NCBI GenBank assembly: GCA_001695595.3
Contig: MBPM02000034.1
Coordinates: forward strand, 620,001 to 684,000
Source: Plasmopara viticola
Taxonomy: Eukaryota; Oomycota; Peronosporomycetes; Peronosporales; Peronosporaceae
Direction of reading: 5' to 3'
Length of the DNA stretch: 64,000 nucleotides
In this document: one piece after another, positions 49,220-58,533 of the stretch
How the letters are laid out: each line of letters starts with the position of its first letter
How positions within the stretch are numbered: the stretch's first letter is position 1
Translations under genes and position numbers: made by a program
The notes under the pieces: model-generated
Told to the model about the DNA's origin: nothing
Database searches by the model: none
Seen by the model: only the letters and a program-made list of their open reading frames with translations

Positions 49220-49600
49220 ATGCCCTTAAAGTCTTTGTCTGACTTTGCGAAATTTACAGGCCAAGGAGTTGTGTTGAGACATGTTCTTTTGATAACATCA
49301 AACAATACCTGCAGCAGGCACCTGCTGGCTTCGCCAGACGATACAATTTTTAGCGTCGTTCACAAAGCTACCGACTGTCAAGAAAGCTGCGATTACTATA
49401 GCTTAGTGAGGTTTGACGTGGACGAGCAACTCTGTCCAGGCCCGACGATTTACAGATGCCAACATTGTTCAGAGTTTCTTGCCATGATGTACGCACTGGT
49501 AAAGCATCGAGCGTATTGTCCAAGCTCTATGCTTTTTGTGATCAATTCGGACCATACATTTTCGAAAAATGTTGTAGACGCCGTACTTGTCCTTGACTAA
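49220..49600 (+). CDS. Hypothetical 126-aa protein with C2HC zinc finger
   Basis: The frame runs from ATG 49220 to TAA 49598-49600; it is open a little further upstream only from a GTG. Cys80, Cys83, His96 and Cys100 form C-X2-C-X12-H-X3-C, introduced by TIYRC. The 708-aa protein at 54562-56688 has PIYRC with C-X2-C-X13-H-X3-C, so the two may share a domain. There is no other recognisable region. It lies in gene-poor DNA and may be a fragment. Confidence 0.35.
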   Translation: MPLKSLSDFAKFTGQGVVLRHVLLITSNNTCSRHLLASPDDTIFSVVHKATDCQESCDYYSLVRFDVDEQLCPGPTIYRCQHCSEFLAMMYALVKHRAYCPSSMLFVINSDHTFSKNVVDAVLVLD

Positions 49601-49981
49601 GACTAGATGGTGCTCAACCTTTGCAGAAGATAACATCCGCGCTATATTCTACCATAATGAGCTTGCAAATGTGCTTAGCACAGTCCAGATTTAATTCGGC
49701 CATGATCATCAGAGTTCGCAGCTTAATCGATGGTCGTATTTGGCAGGCATACAAAGTGAGTTTAAATCTATAGCCTTTAAGGAATACGGTTTGAAATGGG
49801 CCATTCAAAAGTGTAGCAGTGCTTTGGTTGAAGCAGCTGCGATCGTTGGTTGAGGTCTAGCTATCTAGCTACTCGGTCTTGATACCTTGTGCATGTGCAT
49901 ATCGTACTGTTGCCAGTACAATTTTGGGTAGATTGCCGGAAAGGTAGCAGTTATTTCACATGGCATTATTGAATTTAGTGC

Positions 49982-50215
49982 ATGGAATTTAGAAAAGATC
50001 AAAAACAGAATAGCATTGTCATGAAATATTTTTTGAGCTGCATCCAATTAATAATATCTATCCTCTTGATACAAGGAATATTAAGTGTATATTCTCTCAA
50101 GTATTTGTACAATTCCGGGCTTTGTGACCCTGTCGCAGTGATGAGCTTTTTTCGACAGCCTCAAAGTCCTGAAAGTTCTATAGACTGGCAGGCTTTCCTG
50201 CCGTGGGATCTTTAA
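49982..50215 (+). CDS. Possible small secreted or membrane peptide, 77 aa
   Basis: ATG at 49982, with a second ATG at 50021. From the second start the sequence begins MKYFLSCIQLIISILLIQG, a good signal-anchor or signal peptide, followed by a short polar tail ending FLPWDL. No effector motif such as RXLR is seen. It could also be the first exon of a larger gene or chance. Confidence 0.25.
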   Translation: MEFRKDQKQNSIVMKYFLSCIQLIISILLIQGILSVYSLKYLYNSGLCDPVAVMSFFRQPQSPESSIDWQAFLPWDL

Positions 50216-50480
50216 AGAGCACGACTGTCCATTTCGCCATCTCAATGTACTACAAAGCAATACATGAAAGGTTCGAGCCCGAAGCTCGTTGCGTGTAATT
50301 TACGAATGCATGATTTAGTGAGCGCCTTAAATAAATTGCTATTTGTGGCAATAAAAAGTTTAGATGGCCTTTTGTATGTATCAAATGACTGATATACCAT
50401 CAAGTGTTGTCACTTCAATAATTGAGACAAACATCTGTATTGCTAAATTCAAATTAAGTTATGTAAATATACCGTATGCG

Positions 50481-50639
50481 CTAAGATACGCTTGGAACAC
50501 ATGTTCGCTTGTCCAGAAAGCTTAATACGACGTATTCGAGGCTAGAGGTCGAATCAGCGCTCAAACAAAGCCTTATTAGCTAAGGACGCTTGAAACGTGT
50601 GTCCGCTTTTCCAGGAAGCTTAGTTCGACGTATCTTGAG
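50481..50639 (+). repeat. Diverged direct repeat, two 60-bp units
   Basis: 50481-50540 and 50580-50639 share CTAAG...ACGCTTG.AAC......TCGCTT.TCCAG.AAGCTTA..ACGACGTAT with several substitutions, offset by 99 bp. It looks like an old local duplication. Confidence 0.6.
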
Positions 50640-51103
50640 TGGATTCAACAGTATCATTATATTTGGCAAGGTGGGTAATAACACAGCTTGATTGCTTACA
50701 CACAGCAAAAGCTCGTTTGATCCATGTAGTGGCCTTGTTATTTACGCTCGAACTTGCAAATTATATACTCTCGGTTAGCGATCTGTGCAACTGGAAAGCA
50801 ATGCGGTAATATTTATGCGCACTGTCCCGAAAAATATTGAATGATTGAAGAGAAAATCGTACGAACACAGTCGCAATTCCGCTTTGATACGAAATAGTGC
50901 TGAAGATGGACGTGACAGTTTTGTCTAATCGTTAACTTAAGCAGAGGACCAGAAATAGATAGTCGCGGCAGCCATTCTAAGAAGAAGCGGTCCCTCACTT
51001 GTCACGCACTTTTTTCATTATGACCGCTTAGTATATTTATCCTCTCACATTCGATATCGACTTCTTGTTGGAGATTTGAGCATCCGGAACCCACGCGCTA
51101 GGA

Positions 51104-51643
51104 CTAAGCTGCCTCTATCGCGGGATGACGGTAGCAATCCAACCCATATTGCGTGGGTTGTGCCAACGGTGGAAACCCAGCCATGTTAAAATACCTCGTA
51201 GATTGGTCAGTTTCGTCCTCGCCAAGTTTTCGTTTCTTCTCTTGCATGAGAAATGCTTCGTCGACGAACCATTCCTCCACTCGAACACGCTTACCACCGA
51301 CGCCATGCGATGGAACTACCACCAACACGTGGATTTCCCCTTCCTTTGGCTCAAAGTTGTCTCCAAAGTTCTTCGGGTTCTTGATCCACAACAACGGATC
51401 CATGTGCGTAAAGCCTTCCGGGTGCCCATGTTTATCGAGCGTCAAAGCCTCCGCGCCATCTCGGTTCAACCACGTGTTGTCTCCCTTCCTGGCGAGGAAC
51501 AGCTCCAGCTTGCTCGCTGCGAAGGCATACTTCTGATCTTCCGCGATCACCTTCTTCAAGTGTCCGACCATCTTACTCGCCTCGATGTCCACGGGAAACA
51601 TATTTCCTTTCACACCGACGAGCGCGCACACCAGCGTCACCAT
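51104..51643 (-). CDS. Crinkler (CRN)-type effector, short form, 179 aa
   Basis: Single exon from ATG 51643 to TAG at 51104. The N-terminus has the CRN header layout: an LFLAR variant of the LFLAK motif at residues 48-52, a DWL-like region after it, and HVLVVVP at 105-111, which marks the end of the header and the usual recombination point. CRN proteins are oomycete effectors delivered to host cells, often to the nucleus. Only 68 residues follow HVLVVVP, containing a basic KKRKLG motif at about 135; typical CRN C-terminal domains are much longer. It is either a truncated copy or a header with a short unique tail. It is not preceded by a classical signal peptide, as is common for this family. 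It faces the PDZ gene, with a SINE-like element between them. Confidence 0.85.
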   Translation of the reverse strand: MVTLVCALVGVKGNMFPVDIEASKMVGHLKKVIAEDQKYAFAASKLELFLARKGDNTWLNRDGAEALTLDKHGHPEGFTHMDPLLWIKNPKNFGDNFEPKEGEIHVLVVVPSHGVGGKRVRVEEWFVDEAFLMQEKKRKLGEDETDQSTRYFNMAGFPPLAQPTQYGLDCYRHPAIEAA

Positions 51644-51748
51644 GTTTCCAATTGCTTTGTGCGAGTGAAGGACATTCTCTCTTTTCGTATTTCAGCCAAT
51701 CAAACGGTGCAACACAACGCTGGGTGTTTGACCTACCACAGGGTGATT

Positions 51749-52074
51749 TGTTCGGAGGGTGACGCCCTCCTTGGGCTAAATGCTCGCGCGCTTCGGGCAG
51801 GTGCTCTTGAGCATCTTTAGGTCCCTAACGAGTCTCACCCTCGACGCGACGGTCTCCAGTACCAGGGCGCCACCTGGGCTCTGACCAAGTCAGAGCTAAA
51901 CAAAATAATGGAAGACCCTCACGACCTCGGTGCTGGCTGCACTGCCCGTCGAACGAGACCCGACGTATGCGGACACCACTCTATGCCGTGGATTAGCCAG
52001 ACTGAGCCTAGCACGTGCATAACTTGGCAACGCGATAACGTAATACAATACAATACAAATACAATACAATACAT
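51749..52074 (+). mobile_element. SINE-like retroelement, copy 3
   Basis: A 326-bp plus-strand copy ending in (ATACA)n with one variant unit, flanked by a 9-bp duplication AGGGTGATT at 51740-51748 and 52075-52083. Its head is slightly shorter or diverged (GTTCGGAGGGTGACG). It contains the 58-bp segment missing from copy 2. It starts 105 bp upstream of the CRN start codon and ends about 230 bp upstream of the PDZ gene start. Confidence 0.8.
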
Positions 52075-52307
52075 AGGGTGATTGACGTAAAAATATATTT
52101 ATTTCGGGCTGAAATAATAAAATTTGAGAGGATTGTATTGACTCGGGATCTAGTCTTAGATGGACACGATCAGACCAGCACCCGACTAGTGATGGCAAAG
52201 GCGTTTCTCTTGCAATGTCTACCTCACTCATGTGATCTTTCACGAGTACTTGGATCTATTGGTACGTGTTGCTGCCATTCTCGGTTCTCCTGGTTGCTGC
52301 CTCAAGG

Positions 52308-54329
52308 ATGCCGTTCGACCGCTTTCGTAGTCTCCTTTTCTCCAAACACCAAAAGATCGACGCGCATCCATGTTCTGCTGCCACTGCAGCATCTATGATG
52401 ACTCCAATGACGATATACAGTCCCTGCTCGTGGAGTTCCATGCACGATGACTTTCGCTGCCTTCGCTTTCTCGTCTGGACTGGGGGTCCCCCCGGCTTCA
52501 CGCTGACAACATCCAGAGGGTCGGAAAGAAATTGCACTGCATTTGCATCAGATGAAGATGCCGAGCTCCGAGTAGATTGCGTCACAGAACGAAAGGTTTG
52601 GGAAGCTGGGATTCGTCCAGGTGACGTATTGGAAACCGTATCGGGCAAGAGGGTTCATACCATGGACACTGAGGCAGCCCTGGTACTGGTTCAAATGGCA
52701 AAAAGCCCTTCCATCATCCGGTTTCGGTCCCCAGCATGTGGAAAGCGCGTGCACTTTAACGTTCATCTCGGTCGTCAAAAGCTTGGAGTGGTGTTCTCAG
52801 GAGATGGGAGTCGTGGTGTTCCCATCGTAACTCGTGTCGATCGACGCAGTCAGACAATTTCCGGCGATTTTGCCACTCTTTTAGGCGTCCGCGTTGGCGA
52901 CGTGCTTGTGGCAGTCAATGGCAAGGATGCAATCACAGCTGGACTCAACATCATAACCAAATATCTCGAAACGTGTCCACGTCCTCTGACCCTCACGTTC
53001 GAGCGCAACGCCAACGACGGCAACTTGGACACTTGGGTTAGTAGCCAAAGCGCAAGTGAAGAATCGGGAGAGTATCAAAGACGTGCACACTCTCTACGAA
53101 GCACAGTTCCTAAAATGGCATTACCCGCTTTATCCCGAGAAGTTGCAAGCCTTCGTTGCCGAACGTTTTTTAATTCCTTCATACCGACAAGTGTCTCCCA
53201 TTCGGCAAATCCCCGCCTTCAAAAAGCAGACCATCTACAAAGAACTTTTAAACATCACGAGGAAGTCTTGATCAAGTGGGTGGACGGGCCGCTGGGTTTG
53301 ACACTAGTAGAAGACGACATTTCTGGCGTAGTCATAGTCAATCGGTTGACTGGGAAAGGGTCATCAGCCTCTCTGGAGCGGCTTCGACACGGCTATCAGC
53401 TATATTCGATAAATGGTGAGCAACTTAAGAGCCGCACGCTTGATGATCTGCGCCGAGAGTTGCTAAGCGTTCAAAAGCCTGTCGAACTGGTGTTTCGTCC
53501 ACCTGAGTCTGAAGACTCTAGCGAAGACGACAGCTCTTTCGAAAATGGATCCGATCCTGTGTCTCCTGACCATTTATCCGGCCTTGATGTTGGGCTTAAC
53601 AAATGTGCTAATCGCGATTTGGCATTGGCATCAGCAGACCAGCATTCTTGTTCCCAGCAAACAACCCCTCAAGGCGAGCAAAGCGAATACGAGGTAATAT
53701 GGACCGCCCCGCAATTAGGATTACAACTCGAGATACCTCACCCTCGAGCAACCGGCGAAGTATCCACTCGCCGTTCGTACCCAATTGTGCATCACGTCAT
53801 TCAGCCATCAACGCTTGGTCTTCCGCATGATGCAATTGGCCATTTGTTTGTCGCCGTCAACAATTGGAGTACTTCTGGCTTGAGTTCCACGGAGCTTCGC
53901 ACGCTTTTGCGAGTTGCCCCGAGGCCAGCAGTGCTGCGTTTTCGCACGCAAGAAGAGGTGCCGACTTTCCAGCGGACAATCTTGTCTGACTTCTCGTGCG
54001 CCAAGGATGACCAAGTCATGCACACCAACCCCACAGCATTTGGATCCTTGTACAATATTATCTGGAGCAATGGAAAGCTTGGGATCCGTTTCGCGTCTTA
54101 TGAAGATGCCAATCATCGAAACGCTGTGGTGGTCTACGTGAAGCGCATTGGACCTGGACAGGCCCAAACCTTAAAACTTGTCGCTGTCGGTGACATTCTG
54201 GAAAGCATCAATGGCCACAATCTTCCTCCAAAGCAGGCATTGAAAAGAACCATGCGTGATTTGACCAGGCTTAAGCACCCTGTCACGCTTGGCTTCCGGC
54301 GGCTTTTGGTCGAGCGCAGCTCGGAATGA
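52308..54329 (+). CDS. Protein with five PDZ domains, 673 aa
   Basis: Single exon. The frame is open upstream from a GTG at 52266, but the first ATG is 52308; stop TGA at 54327-54329. Five PDZ-like units occur at about residues 52-141, 148-233, 319-398, 461-547 and 582-668. Each shows the carboxylate-loop region (GPPGFTL, QKLGVVF, GPLGLTL, PQLGLQL, GKLGIRF) and the 'GD.L..VNG' motif (RPGDVLETVSG, RVGDVLVAVNG, RHGYQLYSING, LFVAVNN, AVGDILESING). The second and fifth are best preserved. No protease, kinase or SH3 domain is present, so it is probably a scaffold. The linkers between units 2-3 and 3-4 are serine-rich and acidic. No signal peptide is clear. Confidence 0.85.
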   Translation: MPFDRFRSLLFSKHQKIDAHPCSAATAASMMTPMTIYSPCSWSSMHDDFRCLRFLVWTGGPPGFTLTTSRGSERNCTAFASDEDAELRVDCVTERKVWEAGIRPGDVLETVSGKRVHTMDTEAALVLVQMAKSPSIIRFRSPACGKRVHFNVHLGRQKLGVVFSGDGSRGVPIVTRVDRRSQTISGDFATLLGVRVGDVLVAVNGKDAITAGLNIITKYLETCPRPLTLTFERNANDGNLDTWVSSQSASEESGEYQRRAHSLRSTVPKMALPALSREVASLRCRTFFNSFIPTSVSHSANPRLQKADHLQRTFKHHEEVLIKWVDGPLGLTLVEDDISGVVIVNRLTGKGSSASLERLRHGYQLYSINGEQLKSRTLDDLRRELLSVQKPVELVFRPPESEDSSEDDSSFENGSDPVSPDHLSGLDVGLNKCANRDLALASADQHSCSQQTTPQGEQSEYEVIWTAPQLGLQLEIPHPRATGEVSTRRSYPIVHHVIQPSTLGLPHDAIGHLFVAVNNWSTSGLSSTELRTLLRVAPRPAVLRFRTQEEVPTFQRTILSDFSCAKDDQVMHTNPTAFGSLYNIIWSNGKLGIRFASYEDANHRNAVVVYVKRIGPGQAQTLKLVAVGDILESINGHNLPPKQALKRTMRDLTRLKHPVTLGFRRLLVERSSE

Positions 54330-54561
54330 AATAGCAACGAGGGGGACTCGTGTGATTAAATCGCGTTTATATTATTCATTTGGCTGTTTTCTCTTGACTT
54401 TTTAACACATTATCTTGATGTGGCTTTCCAAATACCGTCTACGACATGCCACTACTTTCACGTAAAAAGTAGGCCAAGCACTTGCCTATTTAAAATTTAA
54501 TGCTCGTCCATTAGGTGGCCACTTGATGTTCATTTGACCGGCACGCAGGCATCATTTGCTT
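54330..54561. other. Short spacer between convergent PDZ and 708-aa genes
   Basis: 232 bp separate the two stop codons; nothing else is recognised. Confidence 0.5.
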
Positions 54562-56688
54562 TCACCACTTTGGCGCAATCCGATCCTTTGCATTCCAATG
54601 GAAAAGGATGACATCTTCCTTCAACTTTACCAAATCGTTGTTGCAACGCGCCAGTGTGTGCACAGCAGAGCTGTTGCCTTTGATTTCGGCCTGCAGCAAG
54701 CGTCGGGTCTCGAGAACCTCGCCTTGCGAAATGGCAGGAATATCGCCCACAGGTACAAACACCACTTCCGTTGTAGCATTCTCGCGTCCTTCTTGGTAAA
54801 ACCCCAAGAGGTTCATGCTGACGTCAAATGCTGGAAACCCAATGGAATTGCTAGCGTTCAGCGTCACCATTCGCGCGACTACGTAAAACACTTGCATCTC
54901 TATTGCATCCGCGAGCTGATTGGCACTGCCACCGTTGTTGCTATTCCCACTGCCAGCTAGGTTCTGATAAAAGATCGGGTCGTTTGAGTCATGGTCGTCT
55001 AGTGAACGCATAAACTCAGAGAGTCCACCCGAATTATTACGAAATAACCCAGGAGGGCCCTCCATTCCAGTGAGGCCGCTCATAGTGGCTGATGTCGCCG
55101 TTGTCATTGTTGACGAGCTAGTATTGCCCATGGAAAACTGATTCGATGTGGTATTGTTCGCAATGCGTGAGGTCATCATGCTCATCATCGACGACTTATC
55201 GTCCGTGAGAGGGTGGACGCCCATTAAAGCATTGTGCGGGCTCACAAGCGACGGCGTTTGGCTTTGCATGTGTCCCATGGGCTTTGCTGCGGCTTTTTGT
55301 GCAGCGGCCTGTGCACTGGCAATCATCGCGGGAAAGCGCTCAATCCCCTTAAGCACAAAATCGAGGTGACCCATCGTGTCTGTTGCATACGTAAGCAAGA
55401 GATTGGCAATCAGGCATTTCGTATCATGCTGGGCCGTCTCGTATGTCATTACGTCCTTGTAACGCCAGCATGCAGGGCATCGGTAAATGGGTCGTTCGGG
55501 GTCGGCCGTCCCGTCGCTCTTGCTTTCGTACCCCACCGTTTGCCACTCCAATTGGTGCAGCCCATTCACGACTCCACCCGTCCAGGAAAGAATGTTTTCC
55601 ATGGCACCAGTGAGCGAGTTGGCCGACTGCGGACGGCCACTGACGTGTGAAGTGCCTTGCAAGACGCTCTCTCCAGCGCGCAATCGTTTCCGGCGATCTT
55701 CTGCTGTAAAGGCCGCCGCTCCAGCCAACATTAGTTCGTGGTCCGCATTCGAAGCAGGGGACGACGACGTGGACATTGGCGTTGACGCGCCCGCAATAAT
55801 GTGGTGCGTAATCTGAGCCGGTGTGCTTCGACCAGGTCGACGCTTGTTGCGCTTGGAACGCACCGAGATGGACGAACTCAAATCGTACGCGACGTCAAAG
55901 TTCAGCGGCGACTGCGCCGTATCGGCTTCCACTTTAAGACGGAACGCTTGGCCCTGATGGTTTTTCGACACGTCTTCAATCCGCAGCTTCAGCACCGCCT
56001 GGCCCGTCGCATCAATCGTGCGCTCGCAGTCCGGCGACAGTTTGAGAATGTCTTGCTTGAGCACCGGGTGCTCGTTCTCGTAGAGCAGCGTGACGCGCAG
56101 TGGCACGGGGCGATTGCCCACGCGCTCGTTCTTCGCGTTGACGAGAAAGATGGGGAGCGTCATACACTTGTCCCGCCCACCTTCATCCTTGTACCAGAGT
56201 TCCGGCAGCTTCTCTTGAATGAGCAAGCGGTGCTGAATGACCGTCATTTCCGACGTGATGGCCGGCGTGACGTGCAGTGTATAAGTGTCCTTCGTGGCAG
56301 CGGCCGAGATGTGGAGGACAAACTTGCGATTGCCCAGTGCCATGGAACACTCGCTGATGCTCACGCGAAGCTTGCAAATGCCGTCGCCGTTCATGACTGG
56401 CTTGGTGGTAGGGTCGATATGCAAGATCTCTTTCTCAACCGGCATCATCTTTTCCGCGGCGTAAAGCTCGACATGCAGTGGGACGACGGCGCCCGATTTG
56501 AGATGGTCGGCGGCGTCCACCAGGTACACAGTCAGCTCGAACGGGTCGTCTCGGTACGGGAAAAGAGGTGGGCTCGGTTGAATCTTTAGCCGCAGCCGCT
56601 CGTGAAACACCTCCGTGTCGGGATCCATGGCGGCGGTCGCGAGAGTGGACGCACCCACCGCCGGAGTGTATGTTTCGGTCATAAGCAT
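54562..56688 (-). CDS. 708-aa protein with tandem beta-rich module and C2HC zinc finger
   Basis: Single exon, ATG 56688 to TGA 54562; the frame continues upstream only from a TTG, and a second ATG lies two codons in. Residues about 49-130 and 175-256 are two copies of one module: strand 'L..YLV.A', then 'VPL.V.L.YE...PV.K.IL...P', then 'G...L...I.' and 'F.L....A'. It looks like an Ig-like or STAT/Rel-type beta sandwich, but I cannot place it in a named family. A basic SKRNKRRPGR at about 279-288 is a candidate nuclear signal. Cys404, Cys407, His421 and Cys425 form a C2HC zinc finger. The rest is Ser/Thr/Asn/Met-rich, then a conserved-looking C-terminus (residues about 595-708). A transcription-related role is possible but is inference. 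Confidence 0.7.
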   Translation of the reverse strand: MLMTETYTPAVGASTLATAAMDPDTEVFHERLRLKIQPSPPLFPYRDDPFELTVYLVDAADHLKSGAVVPLHVELYAAEKMMPVEKEILHIDPTTKPVMNGDGICKLRVSISECSMALGNRKFVLHISAAATKDTYTLHVTPAITSEMTVIQHRLLIQEKLPELWYKDEGGRDKCMTLPIFLVNAKNERVGNRPVPLRVTLLYENEHPVLKQDILKLSPDCERTIDATGQAVLKLRIEDVSKNHQGQAFRLKVEADTAQSPLNFDVAYDLSSSISVRSKRNKRRPGRSTPAQITHHIIAGASTPMSTSSSPASNADHELMLAGAAAFTAEDRRKRLRAGESVLQGTSHVSGRPQSANSLTGAMENILSWTGGVVNGLHQLEWQTVGYESKSDGTADPERPIYRCPACWRYKDVMTYETAQHDTKCLIANLLLTYATDTMGHLDFVLKGIERFPAMIASAQAAAQKAAAKPMGHMQSQTPSLVSPHNALMGVHPLTDDKSSMMSMMTSRIANNTTSNQFSMGNTSSSTMTTATSATMSGLTGMEGPPGLFRNNSGGLSEFMRSLDDHDSNDPIFYQNLAGSGNSNNGGSANQLADAIEMQVFYVVARMVTLNASNSIGFPAFDVSMNLLGFYQEGRENATTEVVFVPVGDIPAISQGEVLETRRLLQAEIKGNSSAVHTLARCNNDLVKLKEDVILFHWNAKDRIAPKW

Positions 56689-58533
56689 GAACGTGAGCGA
56701 CGAGATCGTCAATAGGGCTGTGGGTACTTGGGCGTTTGCCGAGGGCAAATCTTAGTCCTTCAAAGTTCTGATCGGCGTTCCCTTGCTTTCGTCGCGACTT
56801 CGGCGCGGTGTTTTTGCGTGTGCGGGCAAGCACGGAAGGGTTCCTCAGACGCGTCTGTTGGTCTTAAACGCGAGCATAGAGTGAGAGAGGGGAGGGAATT
56901 CAAAAGCTCGAAGGTTTGGACGGGCACATAAAAACAACTCGAAAAGCTGATTTGAGCCTATGTATGCCGAGCGCGGTCAAAAAGGACACGAAAAGGAGCT
57001 TGATTCTACCAGGCGGGAAGCCAAAGCGGCTGCGTAAAAAGATCTTGGAGTGAGGAAAGGGCTGAAAACAGTCGAGCCATGCGAGGCGAGGACCGACGGG
57101 GTCACTTCAAGCGCTTTATTTCCGTCAATCAGGTCGCTTTGGTATATACTTGCAACGCCAGTGGGCTGCAAGACGTCGCTCATATTCAATTAACAGGATC
57201 GACACCAAATGTGTGTTGTCTGTTGGCGAATGAACTCAGGCAAAGCTGCGGCGCCTACTTTTATTTGAGCAGCCGTTGACAGCCGTTGACTGCCGTGAGC
57301 CGTTTATGGTAATAGTGCAGCCGCAACACAATCGAAAGGCGTAAGGCTGCATACTTTTCGACTCTTTTGTGGTCAGCCGTGCCGTTGCTCTCTAGGTCGA
57401 TTGATGTAACGATCAGCCGGCCAATCCTTTCATATTGCATATGCCGCATCGGGTGAGGCGGAGTTGGAGCCGACCCGAAATTGCTATTTACCATTAGTAC
57501 CTATGTATTTTGAAAAGATTCGTCTCTCAAAGATACAAGTAAATTTTGTACGATACTGTTTGTACGATACTGAAAAAAACATTTTGTCACCAAGTCGAAA
57601 TTTTTATACTGAAGCGTCCTATTTTTACGCACTTTTCTTTGCTAAGCCTATGCTCTCAAACAGTTGCCGAGTCATCCGAGACTTCTCCTGTAGTGTATGC
57701 GGACTGGGTTTCCGAGGTAGACATCTACGATGAACCATTCAGTCGCCACGCTTTGTCCGATCATACATTCACCCGATCGAGCAGTATAATCCATTGGTCT
57801 GACTAATAAATTGCGGATGTTCACTACGTAAGTAAGCCGCATACAATTAATTGCATCGAGACCCCGGGTGATTAAATTTGTGAAGTGCGTCGATTATATT
57901 TTGCATTGCAATCATGCTCTTGCAATACTCAAAGTCTTTAAAGATCTGGCCAATATGTTGATCTTTTGCGTGAAAAGTTTAGGCCGATCCGACTCTTTTT
58001 TAAATGCCTTGTTAACCCCTCCAATCTGCGTTTTGTAGCACATGTACACCATCTTCTCGGTACCTTGTGGCTGTTGAGACACGCACAAAAAGTCGAAAAG
58101 CAGAAAAGTAGTGACGACCAGGCATATCTTTCTCAACCACTGTCAAATTTGGTATACACGACCTGATGCGCACTTTATAAGAAAAAGAAATTTTTACAAA
58201 GTCTAGACTGCCAAATTTATGGGAAAGAGTACCTTAAATCTACTGAAACCTGTCTAGCTCCTCTAGTAGCGGTGCGGTAATGGTCGCGAAAAACGTTCAC
58301 ACTCGTTAGCGATACCCAGGGCGTCAATTTAGACCTCGGTAGGTCGTCACTGTATCGGATTTGACCAAGGTAGGCACCGGTGTTAGTGTCTGTTCGCATG
58401 TTCGTATAGTATGACCAGGCTGTCTGCGTCGATCGCACCTTCTTTCAGGCCTCAAAAAATCAAATAATTTCGAATCGTGATGGATTGCGCTGCGTTGCTT
58501 TTTGCGATGCTTTTTGCTAAGGCCTTGGTCTCC
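56689..58533. other. Upstream region of the 708-aa gene and spacer
   Basis: Apart from a small minus-strand frame at 57261-57494, listed separately, no gene is recognised. A minus-strand frame at 56977-57189 is open but featureless. Confidence 0.4.
57261..57494 (-). CDS. Possible small gene or exon, 77 aa
   Basis: A minus-strand frame from a true ATG at 57494 to TAA 57261. Composition is protein-like (HMQYERIGRLIVTSIDLESN, then ADHKRVEKYAALRLS). No family recognised. The 3' end lies in a small tandem repeat of CAGCCGTTGA-like units. Confidence 0.3.
   Translation of the reverse strand: MVNSNFGSAPTPPHPMRHMQYERIGRLIVTSIDLESNGTADHKRVEKYAALRLSIVLRLHYYHKRLTAVNGCQRLLK

Larger units (their letters stand above)
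49601..51103. other. Gene-poor spacer
   Basis: Contains a possible tiny membrane peptide frame at 49982-50215 and a diverged direct repeat at 50481-50639, both listed. Nothing else is recognised. Confidence 0.4.

Noticed and set aside
51125..51820. A 231-codon plus-strand frame
   Set aside because: It is antisense to the CRN effector, whose motifs are clear on the minus strand.
55801..56589. A 262-codon plus-strand frame
   Set aside because: It is the antisense shadow of the 708-aa gene, rich in Arg, His and Val as expected from complementary codons.
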